Shown piece after piece: positions 45,298 through 54,581 of a stretch of DNA of 64,000 bases; within the stretch, counting starts at the first letter, position 1; every line of letters starts with the position of its first letter. The notes beneath the pieces are model-generated. The model had not been told where the DNA came from. It searched no databases and saw only the letters and a program-made list of their open reading frames with translations. The translations under genes were made by a program, and so were the position numbers. Source of the DNA: Allopusillimonas lactea (GTDB lineage Bacteria; Pseudomonadota; Gammaproteobacteria; Burkholderiales; Burkholderiaceae_B); the NCBI RefSeq assembly GCF_021653995.1, contig NZ_JAJJOZ010000003.1, forward strand, positions 372,001-436,000, written 5' to 3'.

Positions 45298-46365
45298 ATG
45301 ACTTCAGCGGCAACTCAGCGCATCAAGGTAGGGATCGTGGGCGGCACCGGGTATACCGGCGTCGAGCTGCTGCGATTACTGTCCCAGCACCCCAATGTCG
45401 AGTTGGTAGCCATTACCTCGCGCAAAGAAGACGGCATGCCGGTGGCCGATATGTTCCCCAACCTGCGTGGCCGGGTGAGCATTGCGTTCAGCACACCCGA
45501 AAACGCGCCGCTGGAAGCCTGTGATGTCGTGTTTTTTGCCACCCCGCACGGTGTGGCCATGGCGCAAGCCGAATCCTTGCTGGCCAAGGGTGTACGCATC
45601 ATCGACCTGGCGGCCGATTTTCGCCTTCAGGATACCGCCACGTTCGAGCGCTGGTACAAAATGCCGCATACCTGCCCCGAGATTCTGCGCGAATCCGTCT
45701 ATGGGTTGGTCGAGCTCAATCGTGCGCGCATTGCAAACGCGCGGGTTATCGGCAACCCCGGGTGTTACCCCACGACGGTACTGCTGGGCCTGGCGCCGTT
45801 GTTCGGCGCGGGCCGCAAATTGGTGGACGCCTCCCGCATCATCGCCGACTGCAAGTCTGGTGTATCGGGTGCGGGCCGCAAGGCGGAAGTCAGCACGCTG
45901 TTTTCCGAAGCCAGCGACAATTTCAAGGCGTACGGTGTCGCGGCCGGTCATCGCCATCATCCTGAAATCGTAGAGCAACTGCGCGAAATGGCGGGCGAGA
46001 CGGTCGATCTTACTTTTGTACCCCATCTGGTACCGATGATTCGCGGCATGTTCTCGACCCTGTATGTTGATATCCTTCCCGAAGCAATGGATACCGATTT
46101 CCAGGCGTTGTACGAAGCGCGCTATGCCGATGAGCCCTTTGTAGATGTGATGCCAAAGGGCAGCATGCCCGAAACGCGTTCGGTGCGTGCCTCGAACCAG
46201 CTTCGCATCGCGGTTCATCGCCCCAACAACGGCAATCAGCTCATCATCCTGGTCATACAAGACAACCTGGTAAAGGGCGCGTCAGGCCAGGCAGTGCAGA
46301 ACATGAACCTCATGTTCGGCTTGCCCGAAGACGCCGGCTTGGGCCACGTGGCCGTGTTGCCCTGA
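45298..46365 (+). CDS. argC: N-acetyl-gamma-glutamyl-phosphate reductase
   Basis: ArgC reduces N-acetylglutamyl phosphate to the semialdehyde in arginine synthesis. The 355-residue protein has the NADP-binding GIVGGTGYTGVELLRLL (12-28), the catalytic cysteine in GNPGCYPT (C156), and a histidine in AAGHRHHPEI. Length is that of the long (about 340-355) ArgC type. It is the only arginine gene here; argABDE lie elsewhere. The following gene (DUF6776) starts 85 bases later. Confidence 0.96.
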   Translation: MTSAATQRIKVGIVGGTGYTGVELLRLLSQHPNVELVAITSRKEDGMPVADMFPNLRGRVSIAFSTPENAPLEACDVVFFATPHGVAMAQAESLLAKGVRIIDLAADFRLQDTATFERWYKMPHTCPEILRESVYGLVELNRARIANARVIGNPGCYPTTVLLGLAPLFGAGRKLVDASRIIADCKSGVSGAGRKAEVSTLFSEASDNFKAYGVAAGHRHHPEIVEQLREMAGETVDLTFVPHLVPMIRGMFSTLYVDILPEAMDTDFQALYEARYADEPFVDVMPKGSMPETRSVRASNQLRIAVHRPNNGNQLIILVIQDNLVKGASGQAVQNMNLMFGLPEDAGLGHVAVLP

Positions 46366-46450
46366 CGCGACCTCGTGGTGCCCGTAACGCACTGTAGCGG
46401 GCGCCGTAGCGGGGCGGGAACTGTTCGGTGCCTGGAGGGTCTCTGTCACC

Positions 46451-47356
46451 ATGGCAAACAACACACCCGAAGTCCCGCACGGGGCGCAGCGAAGCGTCAC
46501 TGATCATGCCTCGCCGGCCGGGGCGCAGCGCACATCGCCCGCATATGCTAAGGGGGCATCGACGGCCGGCGCAGCAGGGTCGGGCCCGCAGGATTCATCC
46601 GCATCGGGCAGTGATGTCGCCCGCGCATCGCGTCCACACCGTGGTTGGCTGGTCGTGGCATTGTGTGTGGGCTTGGTCGTAGGCGGGTTGGCGGGGCGTT
46701 ACGCCTTCGAAGCGCAGGCCACACGCGATTATGATGCCCTCAAGCAGCGACTGGAGGGCGAGCTGCTGGCGGTGCGCGCGCAATTGGTCGAGTCTCAGGC
46801 GAAGGCGGACGCGCTCTCGGGCAGCCTGCTGGTCGAAGAAAGCACGCGCAAGGGCTTGGCGGCCTCGCTCGAAGCCTCACAGGCCGAGCTTGGCCGCACT
46901 CGCGAACAGCTGGCATTTTTCAACCAGCTTTTCCCACCAGGGCCCAAAGGGGCGATCAGTGTGCGCGCATTTGATGCCGAATTGCGGGGCAACACCCTGC
47001 ATTACCGAGCGCTGTTCATGCGTAATGCCTCTGGTGGAGAGCCCTTCGAGGGCCGCCTGCAGTTCGTCGCCCAAGGGCGCCAGGACGGCAAGGCAGTGAA
47101 GCTTACATTGGCGCCGGCACGGGGCAGGGTGCCCGATCCCGATGCCGCAACAGGCTCAGACCCCGGGCTGGCGTCCGATCCCGCGTTGGACAAGATGAAC
47201 GCTGGCGAACTCGACCTGCGCTTTGCCGAGTTCCAGCGAAGTATCGGCCTGTTGAATGTGCCCGATGGCTTTGTGCCCGAGCGCCTGACCCTGGAGGTGC
47301 TGGAGGGCGATGCGGTGCGTGCCCGGCGCACCATCAATATTAGTGCCGGCGATTGA
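46451..47356 (+). CDS. DUF6776-type membrane protein
   Basis: A 301-residue protein with a disordered Ser/Ala/Pro-rich N terminus (1-62), one transmembrane helix (about 66-83), a coiled coil of about 60 residues (KQRLEGELLAVRAQLVESQA...) and a C-terminal beta-rich domain (about 165-301) after FFNQLFPPGPKGAISVRAF. This plan and its position before erpA match the beta-proteobacterial DUF6776 family of unknown role. It likely spans the inner membrane with the C-terminal domain in the periplasm. Confidence 0.78.
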   Translation: MANNTPEVPHGAQRSVTDHASPAGAQRTSPAYAKGASTAGAAGSGPQDSSASGSDVARASRPHRGWLVVALCVGLVVGGLAGRYAFEAQATRDYDALKQRLEGELLAVRAQLVESQAKADALSGSLLVEESTRKGLAASLEASQAELGRTREQLAFFNQLFPPGPKGAISVRAFDAELRGNTLHYRALFMRNASGGEPFEGRLQFVAQGRQDGKAVKLTLAPARGRVPDPDAATGSDPGLASDPALDKMNAGELDLRFAEFQRSIGLLNVPDGFVPERLTLEVLEGDAVRARRTINISAGD

Positions 47357-47424
47357 GCTGCAGTGGTATAGTAGGTTTATGAAAGAATGCGCCGCCAGGC
47401 TTGGCGGCCCCGGAGTCCATGTCA

Positions 47425-47793
47425 ATGAATACATTAGTACAAGCCACCGATCTGCAGGCGCCGCCGTCGCCGCTGATCTTCACCGATGCGGCGGCCTCGA
47501 AGGTAAAAGAACTTCTTGCCGAAGAGGGCAACCCCGAACTCAAGCTGCGCGTGTTTGTGCAGGGTGGGGGCTGTTCTGGTTTCCAGTACGGGTTCACCTT
47601 TGACGAAACCGTCAACGACGACGACACCACGATCGACAAAGAGGGGGTGCAACTGCTGGTTGACCCGATGAGTTTCCAATACCTGGTAGGCGCCGAGATC
47701 GACTATAAAGACGACCTCGATGGCGCCCAGTTCGTCATCCGCAATCCTAACGCCACGTCCACCTGCGGCTGCGGCTCGTCGTTCCAGCCGTAA
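47425..47793 (+). CDS. erpA: iron-sulfur cluster insertion protein ErpA
   Basis: ErpA is an A-type carrier that delivers iron-sulfur clusters to apo-enzymes such as IspG and IspH. The 122-residue protein has the three conserved cysteines: C50 in GGGCSG, and C114 and C116 in CGCGSSF. The start MNTLVQATDLQ at 47425 has GGAG 9 bases upstream; an in-frame ATG at 47419 is only 3 bases from it. Clients within the window could include the iron-sulfur oxidoreductase at 30.7 kb. Confidence 0.95.
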   Translation: MNTLVQATDLQAPPSPLIFTDAAASKVKELLAEEGNPELKLRVFVQGGGCSGFQYGFTFDETVNDDDTTIDKEGVQLLVDPMSFQYLVGAEIDYKDDLDGAQFVIRNPNATSTCGCGSSFQP

Positions 47794-47872
47794 TGCTTAC
47801 ACCCCGGCCAGTCGCATGCGGCTGGCCGGGCCAATGCCCGCCATCATGGCGGGCGGCGCGGGTGATACCGCG

Positions 47873-48994
47873 CTAGGCGGGGTAGCGGCAACCCAGCAGG
47901 CTGGGGTGTCGTGCGCCCGTTACCTCGGGAAGCCCCGCCGCCAGATTTTGTTCGTGGGCCCATGCCAGCCACGCGAACGCCAGCGCCTCTACCTGCTGCA
48001 CAGGTACGCCGGCATCCGAAGTTGGCGCCACCGCGCAACCCAACGCAGATTCAAGGGCGGCCACCAACACAGGGTTGCACGCGCCGCCGCCACATACCAG
48101 TACCTCAGACAGCCCCGGTGCTTGTGCCAGGATGGCACGCGCCGCGCTATGCGCCGTCAGTTGCACTAGCGTTGCCTGTATATCGGCAGCGGACAGCCCC
48201 TTGCCGCCCACATCGTACGCTGCAAGCCTATGATCCAACCAGGCAAGATTGAAGAGATCGCGCCCTGTGGATTTGGGCGGCGGAAGGCGAAACCATGGCT
48301 CGCTGTCGAGAAGATGCGCAAGCAGGGCGGTGTCTGCTGTGCCCGTGGCGGCCCATGCGCCGGACGCATCATAGGGCTGGCCGATATGTTGCTGTGCCCA
48401 AGCATCCAGCAGCACGTTGGCGGGGCCGGTGTCATAGCCACGCACGGGTACTGCCGAGTTAGCGGGCGCCAGCAGCGTCACATTGGCGATGCCGCCCAGA
48501 TTGAGCACCGCGCGGGGCGCGGGGCCGGTAAATATCGCGCGATGAAAGGCGGGTACCAGCGGCGCCCCCTGGCCGCCCGCGGCGATATCGCGGGTGCGGA
48601 AATCGGCTATGACTGCAATGCCAGTGCGTTCGGCCAGCAACGCGGGCGCATTGATCTGTAGGGTATAGCCTTGGGCGGGATTGTGTCGCACTGTTTGGCC
48701 GTGAGTGCCGATGGCCTGTACTTCTGAGGGCGCGAGCCCGGTTTCTTCGAGTAATTGCAGGCAGGCCCGCGCATAAAGCTCGGCCAGGGCATTGCCTGCT
48801 ATCGCCGCGCGCGCGAGTTCGTTGTGGCCGGGGGCGTTGAGCGCCAGAAATGCCTGCCTCAGGGCGGGCGGCATGGGCAGCGCAACCGCCCCGAGCACCC
48901 GCGGATTGCTTGGCTCGGCAAAATCCGCCAGCACCGCATCGATGCCGTCGGTGCTGGTGCCCGACATTAAGCCAATATAGTGTGTGCCGGCCAT
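47873..48994 (-). CDS. anmK: anhydro-N-acetylmuramic acid kinase
   Basis: AnmK opens and phosphorylates anhydro-MurNAc to MurNAc-6-phosphate in cell-wall recycling. The 373-residue protein starts with IGLMSGTSTDGIDAVL, has GTHGQTVRH, the ADFRTRDIAAGGQGAPLVP segment and the late VCGGGACNPVL. These are standard AnmK motifs. It follows the M23 peptidase gene by 6 bases on the same strand, so peptidoglycan cutting and recycling are coupled in one unit. Confidence 0.95.
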   Translation of the reverse strand: MAGTHYIGLMSGTSTDGIDAVLADFAEPSNPRVLGAVALPMPPALRQAFLALNAPGHNELARAAIAGNALAELYARACLQLLEETGLAPSEVQAIGTHGQTVRHNPAQGYTLQINAPALLAERTGIAVIADFRTRDIAAGGQGAPLVPAFHRAIFTGPAPRAVLNLGGIANVTLLAPANSAVPVRGYDTGPANVLLDAWAQQHIGQPYDASGAWAATGTADTALLAHLLDSEPWFRLPPPKSTGRDLFNLAWLDHRLAAYDVGGKGLSAADIQATLVQLTAHSAARAILAQAPGLSEVLVCGGGACNPVLVAALESALGCAVAPTSDAGVPVQQVEALAFAWLAWAHEQNLAAGLPEVTGARHPSLLGCRYPA

Positions 48995-49000
48995 GCTCGC

Positions 49001-50380
49001 TTAGCGGCTTGCCACGGTTTGCGCGCCTTCGACCGGGTCGCGCGAGACAATGTTGATATGGTCGCGGTACTGGGCGACGGTGGCGTTGAAGGCAAGCTGC
49101 TGGTCTTTGTCGAGCGGGCGGGAAACAGGCAGGTCGGCCGCCAGGGGGTCGACTGCCTTGTTGGCAATACGGAATTCGTAGTGCAGGTGCGGCCCGGTAG
49201 CCCAGCCGGTGGAGCCCACGTAACCGATCAGATCACCCTGGCTGACTTTGTCGCCCTTTTTGAGGCCCGCCGCGAAACGGCTTTGATGCGCATAGAGGGT
49301 GGTGTAGTTGCCGTAGTGCTTGAGAATGATGGTGTTGCCATAACCGCTTTGCTGGCCGATGAAGCTGACTTCGCCGTCGGCTGTGGCATGGATTGGCGTG
49401 CCAGAGGGCGCCGCGTAATCGACCCCATTGTGGGCGCGCCAGTTGCCGTGGACGGGGTGCCTGCGGTTTCCGAAGGTCGAGCTGACCCGTGAGAACTTGA
49501 GCGCGTTGCGAAGGAAAGCGCCCTTGAGGCTGCGGCCGCTGAAATCGTAGTATGCGCCCGAGCCGTCGCTGGGCTGGAACCACACTGCTGCGTAAAGGTC
49601 GTCTTTGTTCTGGAACTCGAGGGCCAGGATGCGCCCGCCGCCGATGTCTTCGCCGTTGTGAGTATGGTTCTCGTATACCACGCGGAAGCGGTCGCCCTGG
49701 CGCAGGTCGCGCAGGAAGTCGATCTTGCTGCTTAGGATGTCTGTCATTTGCATGGTGACATCGTCGGGGATGCCGGCCTGATCGGTGGCGCCGAACAACG
49801 AGCTGTTGATTTCGCCCTCGGCGACGCGGATGCCTGTGTCGGCGGCCTGGCTGTTTTCGTGGGCCTGGAAATCGCCTTTGCCATCGGGCCGTACCTCGAG
49901 CCAGCGGGCAACCATTTTGCCAGACTCGCGCGCGCTGGGGGTATGGTTGTAGCGCAGCCAGACCAGGTCGCCGTCGTTGTTGAGCGCGGCCTGGACGGTG
50001 CGGCCTGGGTAGAGCTTATAGATGCTGCGCGCCGATGTGTCGTGGGTAAGGAATTTTTGCAGCCCTGGCTCATTGATGCGCAGGCGTTGCAGCAGCGCGG
50101 CCAGGGTGTCCCCCCGGCGTATCTGGGTTTCGCTGATGAAGGGGGCGCTGGCGTGGGAGGGGGAAAGGGTGGTGATGGCGGGGAGGTCAAGCACCTGACG
50201 GGCCTGGAAAATGGCCGGCGGTTCAGGAGGCTTGACGACCGCCAGCGCGCCAGCGCCGGCGAACAGGCCCATGGCGACCAGCACCAGACCGTTGCGGAAA
50301 AAATGATGCTTGCGATGTTTGCGAAGCGTTGTGCGGTAAGACAAATCCGAGGGAGTGCCCGTATTCCCTTTTATGAACAT
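49001..50380 (-). CDS. M23 family (LytM-type) metallopeptidase
   Basis: A 459-residue periplasmic protein anchored by one N-terminal helix (about 32-52). An OapA/LysM-like region lies near QIRRGDTLAALLQRLRI, and the C-terminal M23 domain has the zinc motifs NGVDYAAPSGTP (H-x3-D type, HNGVD) and GPHLHYEF (HxH). It should cut peptidoglycan cross-links, like MepM. I chose MFIKGNTGTPSD at 50380; longer forms run into the tyrS upstream region. Next gene anmK. Confidence 0.92.
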   Translation of the reverse strand: MFIKGNTGTPSDLSYRTTLRKHRKHHFFRNGLVLVAMGLFAGAGALAVVKPPEPPAIFQARQVLDLPAITTLSPSHASAPFISETQIRRGDTLAALLQRLRINEPGLQKFLTHDTSARSIYKLYPGRTVQAALNNDGDLVWLRYNHTPSARESGKMVARWLEVRPDGKGDFQAHENSQAADTGIRVAEGEINSSLFGATDQAGIPDDVTMQMTDILSSKIDFLRDLRQGDRFRVVYENHTHNGEDIGGGRILALEFQNKDDLYAAVWFQPSDGSGAYYDFSGRSLKGAFLRNALKFSRVSSTFGNRRHPVHGNWRAHNGVDYAAPSGTPIHATADGEVSFIGQQSGYGNTIILKHYGNYTTLYAHQSRFAAGLKKGDKVSQGDLIGYVGSTGWATGPHLHYEFRIANKAVDPLAADLPVSRPLDKDQQLAFNATVAQYRDHINIVSRDPVEGAQTVASR

Positions 50381-50624
50381 AAAGACGAAAACCTGGTGTT
50401 GGCGCTGCGTGATTGTACGGATGGGGTAGGGCGGCTGAAAGGGCTGGCGTACCACTAAGGGGAAGACCCCGAGCCCATGTGTGAAAGCCTGGCGCTCTGA
50501 TAAGATGGCGTTGCGGCCATGCTTGTAACAATTGACCCCCGTGCAGGGTTCGCGCTTGCACGCTATGCTAGCGCATTAAGCCTGATTTTTCGAGCATTTT
50601 TTCACAGTTTTTTCTTACAATTTC

Positions 50625-51851
50625 ATGTCAACCGAAGCCCCGATTACCCCCGAAGTCCAGGAAGCCCTGCGTATCGTAAAGCGCGGCTGCGACGAGCTAC
50701 TGGTCGAATCCGAGTTCGCGCGCAAATTGGCACGCAGCCAGGCCAGCGGCACGCCCTTGCGCATCAAGCTCGGGCTGGATCCAACGGCACCGGACATCCA
50801 TATCGGGCATACGGTTGTCCTGAACAAAATGCGCCAATTGCAAGACCTTGGCCATAACGTCATTTTCTTGATCGGCGACTTCACCTCCATGATTGGCGAT
50901 CCCAGCGGCCGCAACGCCACCCGCCCGCCGCTCACACCCGAACAAATACACGCCAACGCCAAAACCTACTATGCCCAGGCCAGCCTGGTGCTTGATCCGG
51001 CCCGCACCGAGATCCGCTACAACTCCGAATGGTGCGACAAACTCGGCGCCCGCGGCATGATTCAACTGGCGTCGCGCTATACCGTCGCGCGCATGATGGA
51101 ACGCGACGACTTTACCAAGCGCTATAAAAACGGCATCCCCATCTCCGTGCACGAATTCCTTTACCCGCTCATGCAGGGTTACGATTCCGTCGCACTGAAG
51201 GCTGATCTGGAGTTGGGCGGCACCGACCAGAAGTTCAACTTGTTGGTTGGCCGCGAGCTGCAGAAAGAATACGGTCAGGAGCCGCAGTGCGTGCTGACCA
51301 TGCCCCTGCTCGAGGGCACCGACGGCGTCGAGAAGATGTCCAAGTCGAAAGGCAATTACATTGGCATCACCGAAACGCCCGATTCCATGTTCGGCAAGCT
51401 GATGTCTATCTCCGACACGCTGATGTGGAAGTACTACGAGCTGCTTTCCTTCCGCACGCTGGACGATATCTCCCACTTGCGCCGGCAGGTAGAGGCAGGC
51501 CTGAATCCGCGCGAGGCCAAGGTGCAGCTCGCGCAGGAAATCGTTGCGCGTTTCCACGACCGCAAGGCCGCCGAGGCCGCGCTGGCGTCATTCGAAGCCC
51601 GCTTCCGCGACGGCGCCATCCCCGACGAGATGCCCGAGATCACGCTCTCCGGCGCACCCTTGGGTATCCTCAAGGTGCTGCGCGAGGCCGGTCTGGTCTC
51701 ATCGGGCTCCGAGGCCCAGCGCAACGTCGAGCAAGGCGGCGTGCGGATTGACGGAGGCCGTGTCGAAGACAAATCGCTGCAATTGCAGGCCGGCACCTAT
51801 GTCATGCAGGTCGGCAAGCGCAAATTCGCCAGGGTCACGGTAGCGCCCTAG
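50625..51851 (+). CDS. tyrS: tyrosyl-tRNA synthetase
   Basis: A 408-residue class I synthetase that charges tRNA-Tyr. It has the HIGH motif in PDIHIGHTVVLNKM, KMSKS in EKMSKSKGNYIGI and a C-terminal S4 RNA-binding domain (about 345-408). The length and the EELLVESEF N-terminal region put it in the TyrZ-like group rather than the E. coli TyrS type. Divergent from the M23 gene, a conserved order in this family. Confidence 0.96.
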   Translation: MSTEAPITPEVQEALRIVKRGCDELLVESEFARKLARSQASGTPLRIKLGLDPTAPDIHIGHTVVLNKMRQLQDLGHNVIFLIGDFTSMIGDPSGRNATRPPLTPEQIHANAKTYYAQASLVLDPARTEIRYNSEWCDKLGARGMIQLASRYTVARMMERDDFTKRYKNGIPISVHEFLYPLMQGYDSVALKADLELGGTDQKFNLLVGRELQKEYGQEPQCVLTMPLLEGTDGVEKMSKSKGNYIGITETPDSMFGKLMSISDTLMWKYYELLSFRTLDDISHLRRQVEAGLNPREAKVQLAQEIVARFHDRKAAEAALASFEARFRDGAIPDEMPEITLSGAPLGILKVLREAGLVSSGSEAQRNVEQGGVRIDGGRVEDKSLQLQAGTYVMQVGKRKFARVTVAP

Positions 51852-51920
51852 CCCTGTTGGGAGCATCAGGCGCCTCGCCGTTCGTCCCTTTGTCCGCAAC
51901 CTCTATCTCAGGAGTACGTT

Positions 51921-52556
51921 ATGCAGGTAACCAGCAAGTCTTTCAAAGATAACGGGGGCATCCCCGAGCGCTATGCGTTCGGCAAGCAGGACGGGCAGAA
52001 CTACATCGCGCTGGCGGGCAACGTCAATCCGCATCTGGCGTGGTCTGATGTGCCTGCGGGTACGCAGTCTTTCGTTGTCATCTGCCATGACCCTGACGTG
52101 CCCAGCCGCCCCGATGACGTCAACCAGGAAGGTCGGGAGATCCCAGGCGATTTGCCGCGTGTGGATTTCTTTCATTGGGTGCTGGTGGATCTTCCAGCCA
52201 CCGCGCGCGAGGTTGCCGAAGGCGCCTATTCGGATGGCATCACGCCGCGCGGCAAGGCCGGCCCGCTGGCCCTCGATGACACGCGCCAAGGCATCAACGA
52301 CTACACCAACTGGTTTGCCGCCGACCGTGATATGAATGGTGATTATTTCGGCTACGATGGCCCTTGCCCGCCCTGGAATGACACCATTGCGCACCGGTAT
52401 GTGTTCACCGTTTATGCGCTCGATATCCCTGAACTGCCCTTCGAGGGCCGGTTCACCGGCGCAGACGCGCTCAATGCCATGCAGGGCCATATTCTGGCGC
52501 AGGCTTCCATCACCGGGCTGTACAGCCTGAACCCCCGCGTTCGCGCAGGGGGGTGA
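51921..52556 (+). CDS. YbhB/YbcL-type PEBP (Raf kinase inhibitor-like) protein
   Basis: A 211-residue phosphatidylethanolamine-binding-fold protein. Typical segments are QNYIALAGNVNPHLAWSDVP, FVVICHDPDVPSRPDDVN and FFHWVLVDLP, with the late GYDGPCPPWNDTIAHRYVF forming the anion-binding pocket. No signal peptide is seen, so it is cytoplasmic. Biological role in bacteria is not settled. AGGAG ribosome site upstream. Confidence 0.93.
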   Translation: MQVTSKSFKDNGGIPERYAFGKQDGQNYIALAGNVNPHLAWSDVPAGTQSFVVICHDPDVPSRPDDVNQEGREIPGDLPRVDFFHWVLVDLPATAREVAEGAYSDGITPRGKAGPLALDDTRQGINDYTNWFAADRDMNGDYFGYDGPCPPWNDTIAHRYVFTVYALDIPELPFEGRFTGADALNAMQGHILAQASITGLYSLNPRVRAGG

Positions 52557-52660
52557 TCAGCTGCCGCAGCCCTGCCGGTCATCCGTGGCAGGGCGCGGCG
52601 CCGCCCAAGGGCCCGCGCCGGTCTATCGGGGATGCGGCGCATCGTCGCCGGCAGACAACT

Positions 52661-52696
52661 TGAAAATGGCTCATGTTGATCATGCGCCATTTTTTC
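52661..52696 (+). terminator. terminator-like hairpin before glyA
   Basis: AAAATGGC (52663-52670) pairs with GCCATTTT (52686-52693), with a further ATG/CAT pairing in the loop, followed by TT. It lies about 105 bases after the PEBP gene and should end that transcript before the glyA promoter region. Confidence 0.6.
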
Positions 52697-52833
52697 GTTC
52701 AGCCTGCGTTCGTCCGGCTATCGGGCGTTTTCGGCCGATTTGGCGTTGGTTGTCCGCGGCTAGGGCCATATTCGGGCTAAAATGACAACCGTTTGTCTAC
52801 GGACCTGCCTCACCTCTACCAGGACTTCCCTCC

Positions 52834-54078
52834 ATGTTCGACCGTACCCGTACCCTTGATCAAGTCGATGCCGACGTCTGGGCCGCTATCCAAAAAGAAA
52901 ACGTGCGCCAGGAACAGCACATCGAGCTGATCGCCTCCGAAAACTACACCAGCCCGGCTGTCATGCAGGCCCAGGGCACGCAGCTTACCAATAAGTATGC
53001 TGAGGGCTACCCGGGCAAGCGGTATTACGGTGGTTGCGAATACGTCGACATCGTTGAGCAGTTGGCCATCGATCGCCTGAAGCAGATCTTCGGCGCGGAG
53101 GCCGCCAACGTTCAACCCAATTCGGGGTCGCAGGCCAACCAGGGCGTTTACATGGCCGTGCTGCAGCCGGGCGACACTGTGCTGGGCATGAGCCTGGCAG
53201 AAGGCGGGCACCTTACGCACGGCTCGCCCGTCAATGCCTCGGGCAAGCTGTATAACTTCGTTTCCTATGGCCTCGATGCCAACGAAGAGCTCGACTACAA
53301 CCAGCTCGAAAACCTCACCAAGAAGCATAAGCCCAAGCTGGTCGTGGGCGGGGCATCGGCCTACGCACTGCGTATCGACTTCGAGCGTATGGCGCGCATT
53401 GCACACGACAACGGCGCGCTGTTCATGGTCGATATCGCGCACTATGCGGGCCTGGTGGCGGGCGGCGCTTACCCCAACCCCTTTCCTCATGCCGATTTCG
53501 TCACGTCCACCACGCACAAATCGCTGCGCGGCCCGCGCGGCGGCGTCATCATGATGAAGGCGCAATACGAAAAAATCATCAATTCGGCCATTTTCCCCGG
53601 CATCCAGGGCGGCCCGCTGATGCATGTCATCGCCGCCAAGGCCGTTGCCTTCAAAGAGGCGCTTGCACCCGAGTTCAAAGATTACGCCGCCCAGGTGGTC
53701 AAGAACGCCGATGTCATGGCGCGCACTCTGGTGCAGCGCGGCTTGCGCATCGTGTCTGGCCGCACCGAAAGCCACGTCATGCTGGTTGACCTTCGTGCCA
53801 AGGGCATCACGGGCAAGGCGGCCGAAGCCGCGCTGGGCCAGGCGCACATTACGGTCAACAAAAACGCCATCCCCAACGATCCCGAAAAACCCTTCGTCAC
53901 CAGTGGCATCCGCCTGGGTACGCCTGCCATGACAACGCGCGGCTTCAAAGAAGCCGAGGCCGAGCTTACCGCCAACCTCATCGCCGATGTACTCGACAAC
54001 CCCACCGACGAAGCCAATATCGCCGCTGTGCGCGAGAAGGTCAACGCGCTTACCGCGCGCCTGCCGGTCTATCGCTGA
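52834..54078 (+). CDS. glyA: serine hydroxymethyltransferase
   Basis: GlyA interconverts serine and glycine with tetrahydrofolate and supplies one-carbon units. The 414-residue PLP enzyme has ENYTSPAVMQAQGTQLTNKY, the nucleotide region SGSQANQGVYMAV and the PLP lysine in TSTTHKSLRGPRGG. It is followed 36 bases later by nrdR and then ribD, an order conserved in beta- and gammaproteobacteria. Confidence 0.97.
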   Translation: MFDRTRTLDQVDADVWAAIQKENVRQEQHIELIASENYTSPAVMQAQGTQLTNKYAEGYPGKRYYGGCEYVDIVEQLAIDRLKQIFGAEAANVQPNSGSQANQGVYMAVLQPGDTVLGMSLAEGGHLTHGSPVNASGKLYNFVSYGLDANEELDYNQLENLTKKHKPKLVVGGASAYALRIDFERMARIAHDNGALFMVDIAHYAGLVAGGAYPNPFPHADFVTSTTHKSLRGPRGGVIMMKAQYEKIINSAIFPGIQGGPLMHVIAAKAVAFKEALAPEFKDYAAQVVKNADVMARTLVQRGLRIVSGRTESHVMLVDLRAKGITGKAAEAALGQAHITVNKNAIPNDPEKPFVTSGIRLGTPAMTTRGFKEAEAELTANLIADVLDNPTDEANIAAVREKVNALTARLPVYR

Positions 54079-54114
54079 TATCCGACACCCCGCCCATGGG
54101 CGGGGCCTGCCGCC

Positions 54115-54576
54115 ATGAAATGCCCGTTCTGCAGCAGCTTCGATACGCAAGTCATCGACTCCCGTGTTTCCGAAGAAGGCGACACCATCCGGCGTCGCCG
54201 CCGCTGCACGGCCTGTGACCGTCGCTTTACCACTTATGAGCGCGCAGAGCTCGTCATGCCGGCAGTGGTCAAGCGCAACGGCACGCGGGTCGAGTTCAAC
54301 GCCGACAAGCTTCGCGCAAGTCTCAGCCTGGCGCTGCGCAAGCGGCCGGTCAGTACCGACGCGGTCGATGCCGCTGTTGCGCGCATCGAAGAAACCTTGC
54401 TGGTAAGCGGGCAGCGCGAGGTGCCGTCCGGCTACATCGGCGAACTGGTCATGGCCGAGCTCAAAAAGCTGGATCAGGTTGCCTTCGTGCGCTTTGCGTC
54501 GGTATATAAAAGCTTTGAAGACATCGGCGAGTTCGTCAAAGCCATCGACGAAATGCAGGTCAAGACCAAGCCTTGA
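54115..54576 (+). CDS. nrdR: transcriptional repressor NrdR
   Basis: NrdR represses ribonucleotide reductase genes when dATP is high. The 153-residue protein has an N-terminal zinc ribbon (CPFC...CTAC, C3, C6, C31, C34) with DTQVIDSR and DRRFTTYERAE, and an ATP-cone domain (about 49-139). Its predicted targets, two boxes 31 bp apart, lie before nrdA at 22.8 kb. It is directly followed by ribD. Confidence 0.97.
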   Translation: MKCPFCSSFDTQVIDSRVSEEGDTIRRRRRCTACDRRFTTYERAELVMPAVVKRNGTRVEFNADKLRASLSLALRKRPVSTDAVDAAVARIEETLLVSGQREVPSGYIGELVMAELKKLDQVAFVRFASVYKSFEDIGEFVKAIDEMQVKTKP

Positions 54577-54581
54577 ATTCC

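Noticed and set aside
52557..52833. Glycine riboswitch before glyA
   Set aside because: The gap holds a terminator-like hairpin and no pattern of conserved aptamer arms that I can recognise.
52816..54150. 444-codon open frame opposite glyA
   Set aside because: Antisense shadow of a complete glyA; the same applies to long frames opposite pmbA, the TakP-like receptor, tyrS, mpl and argC.
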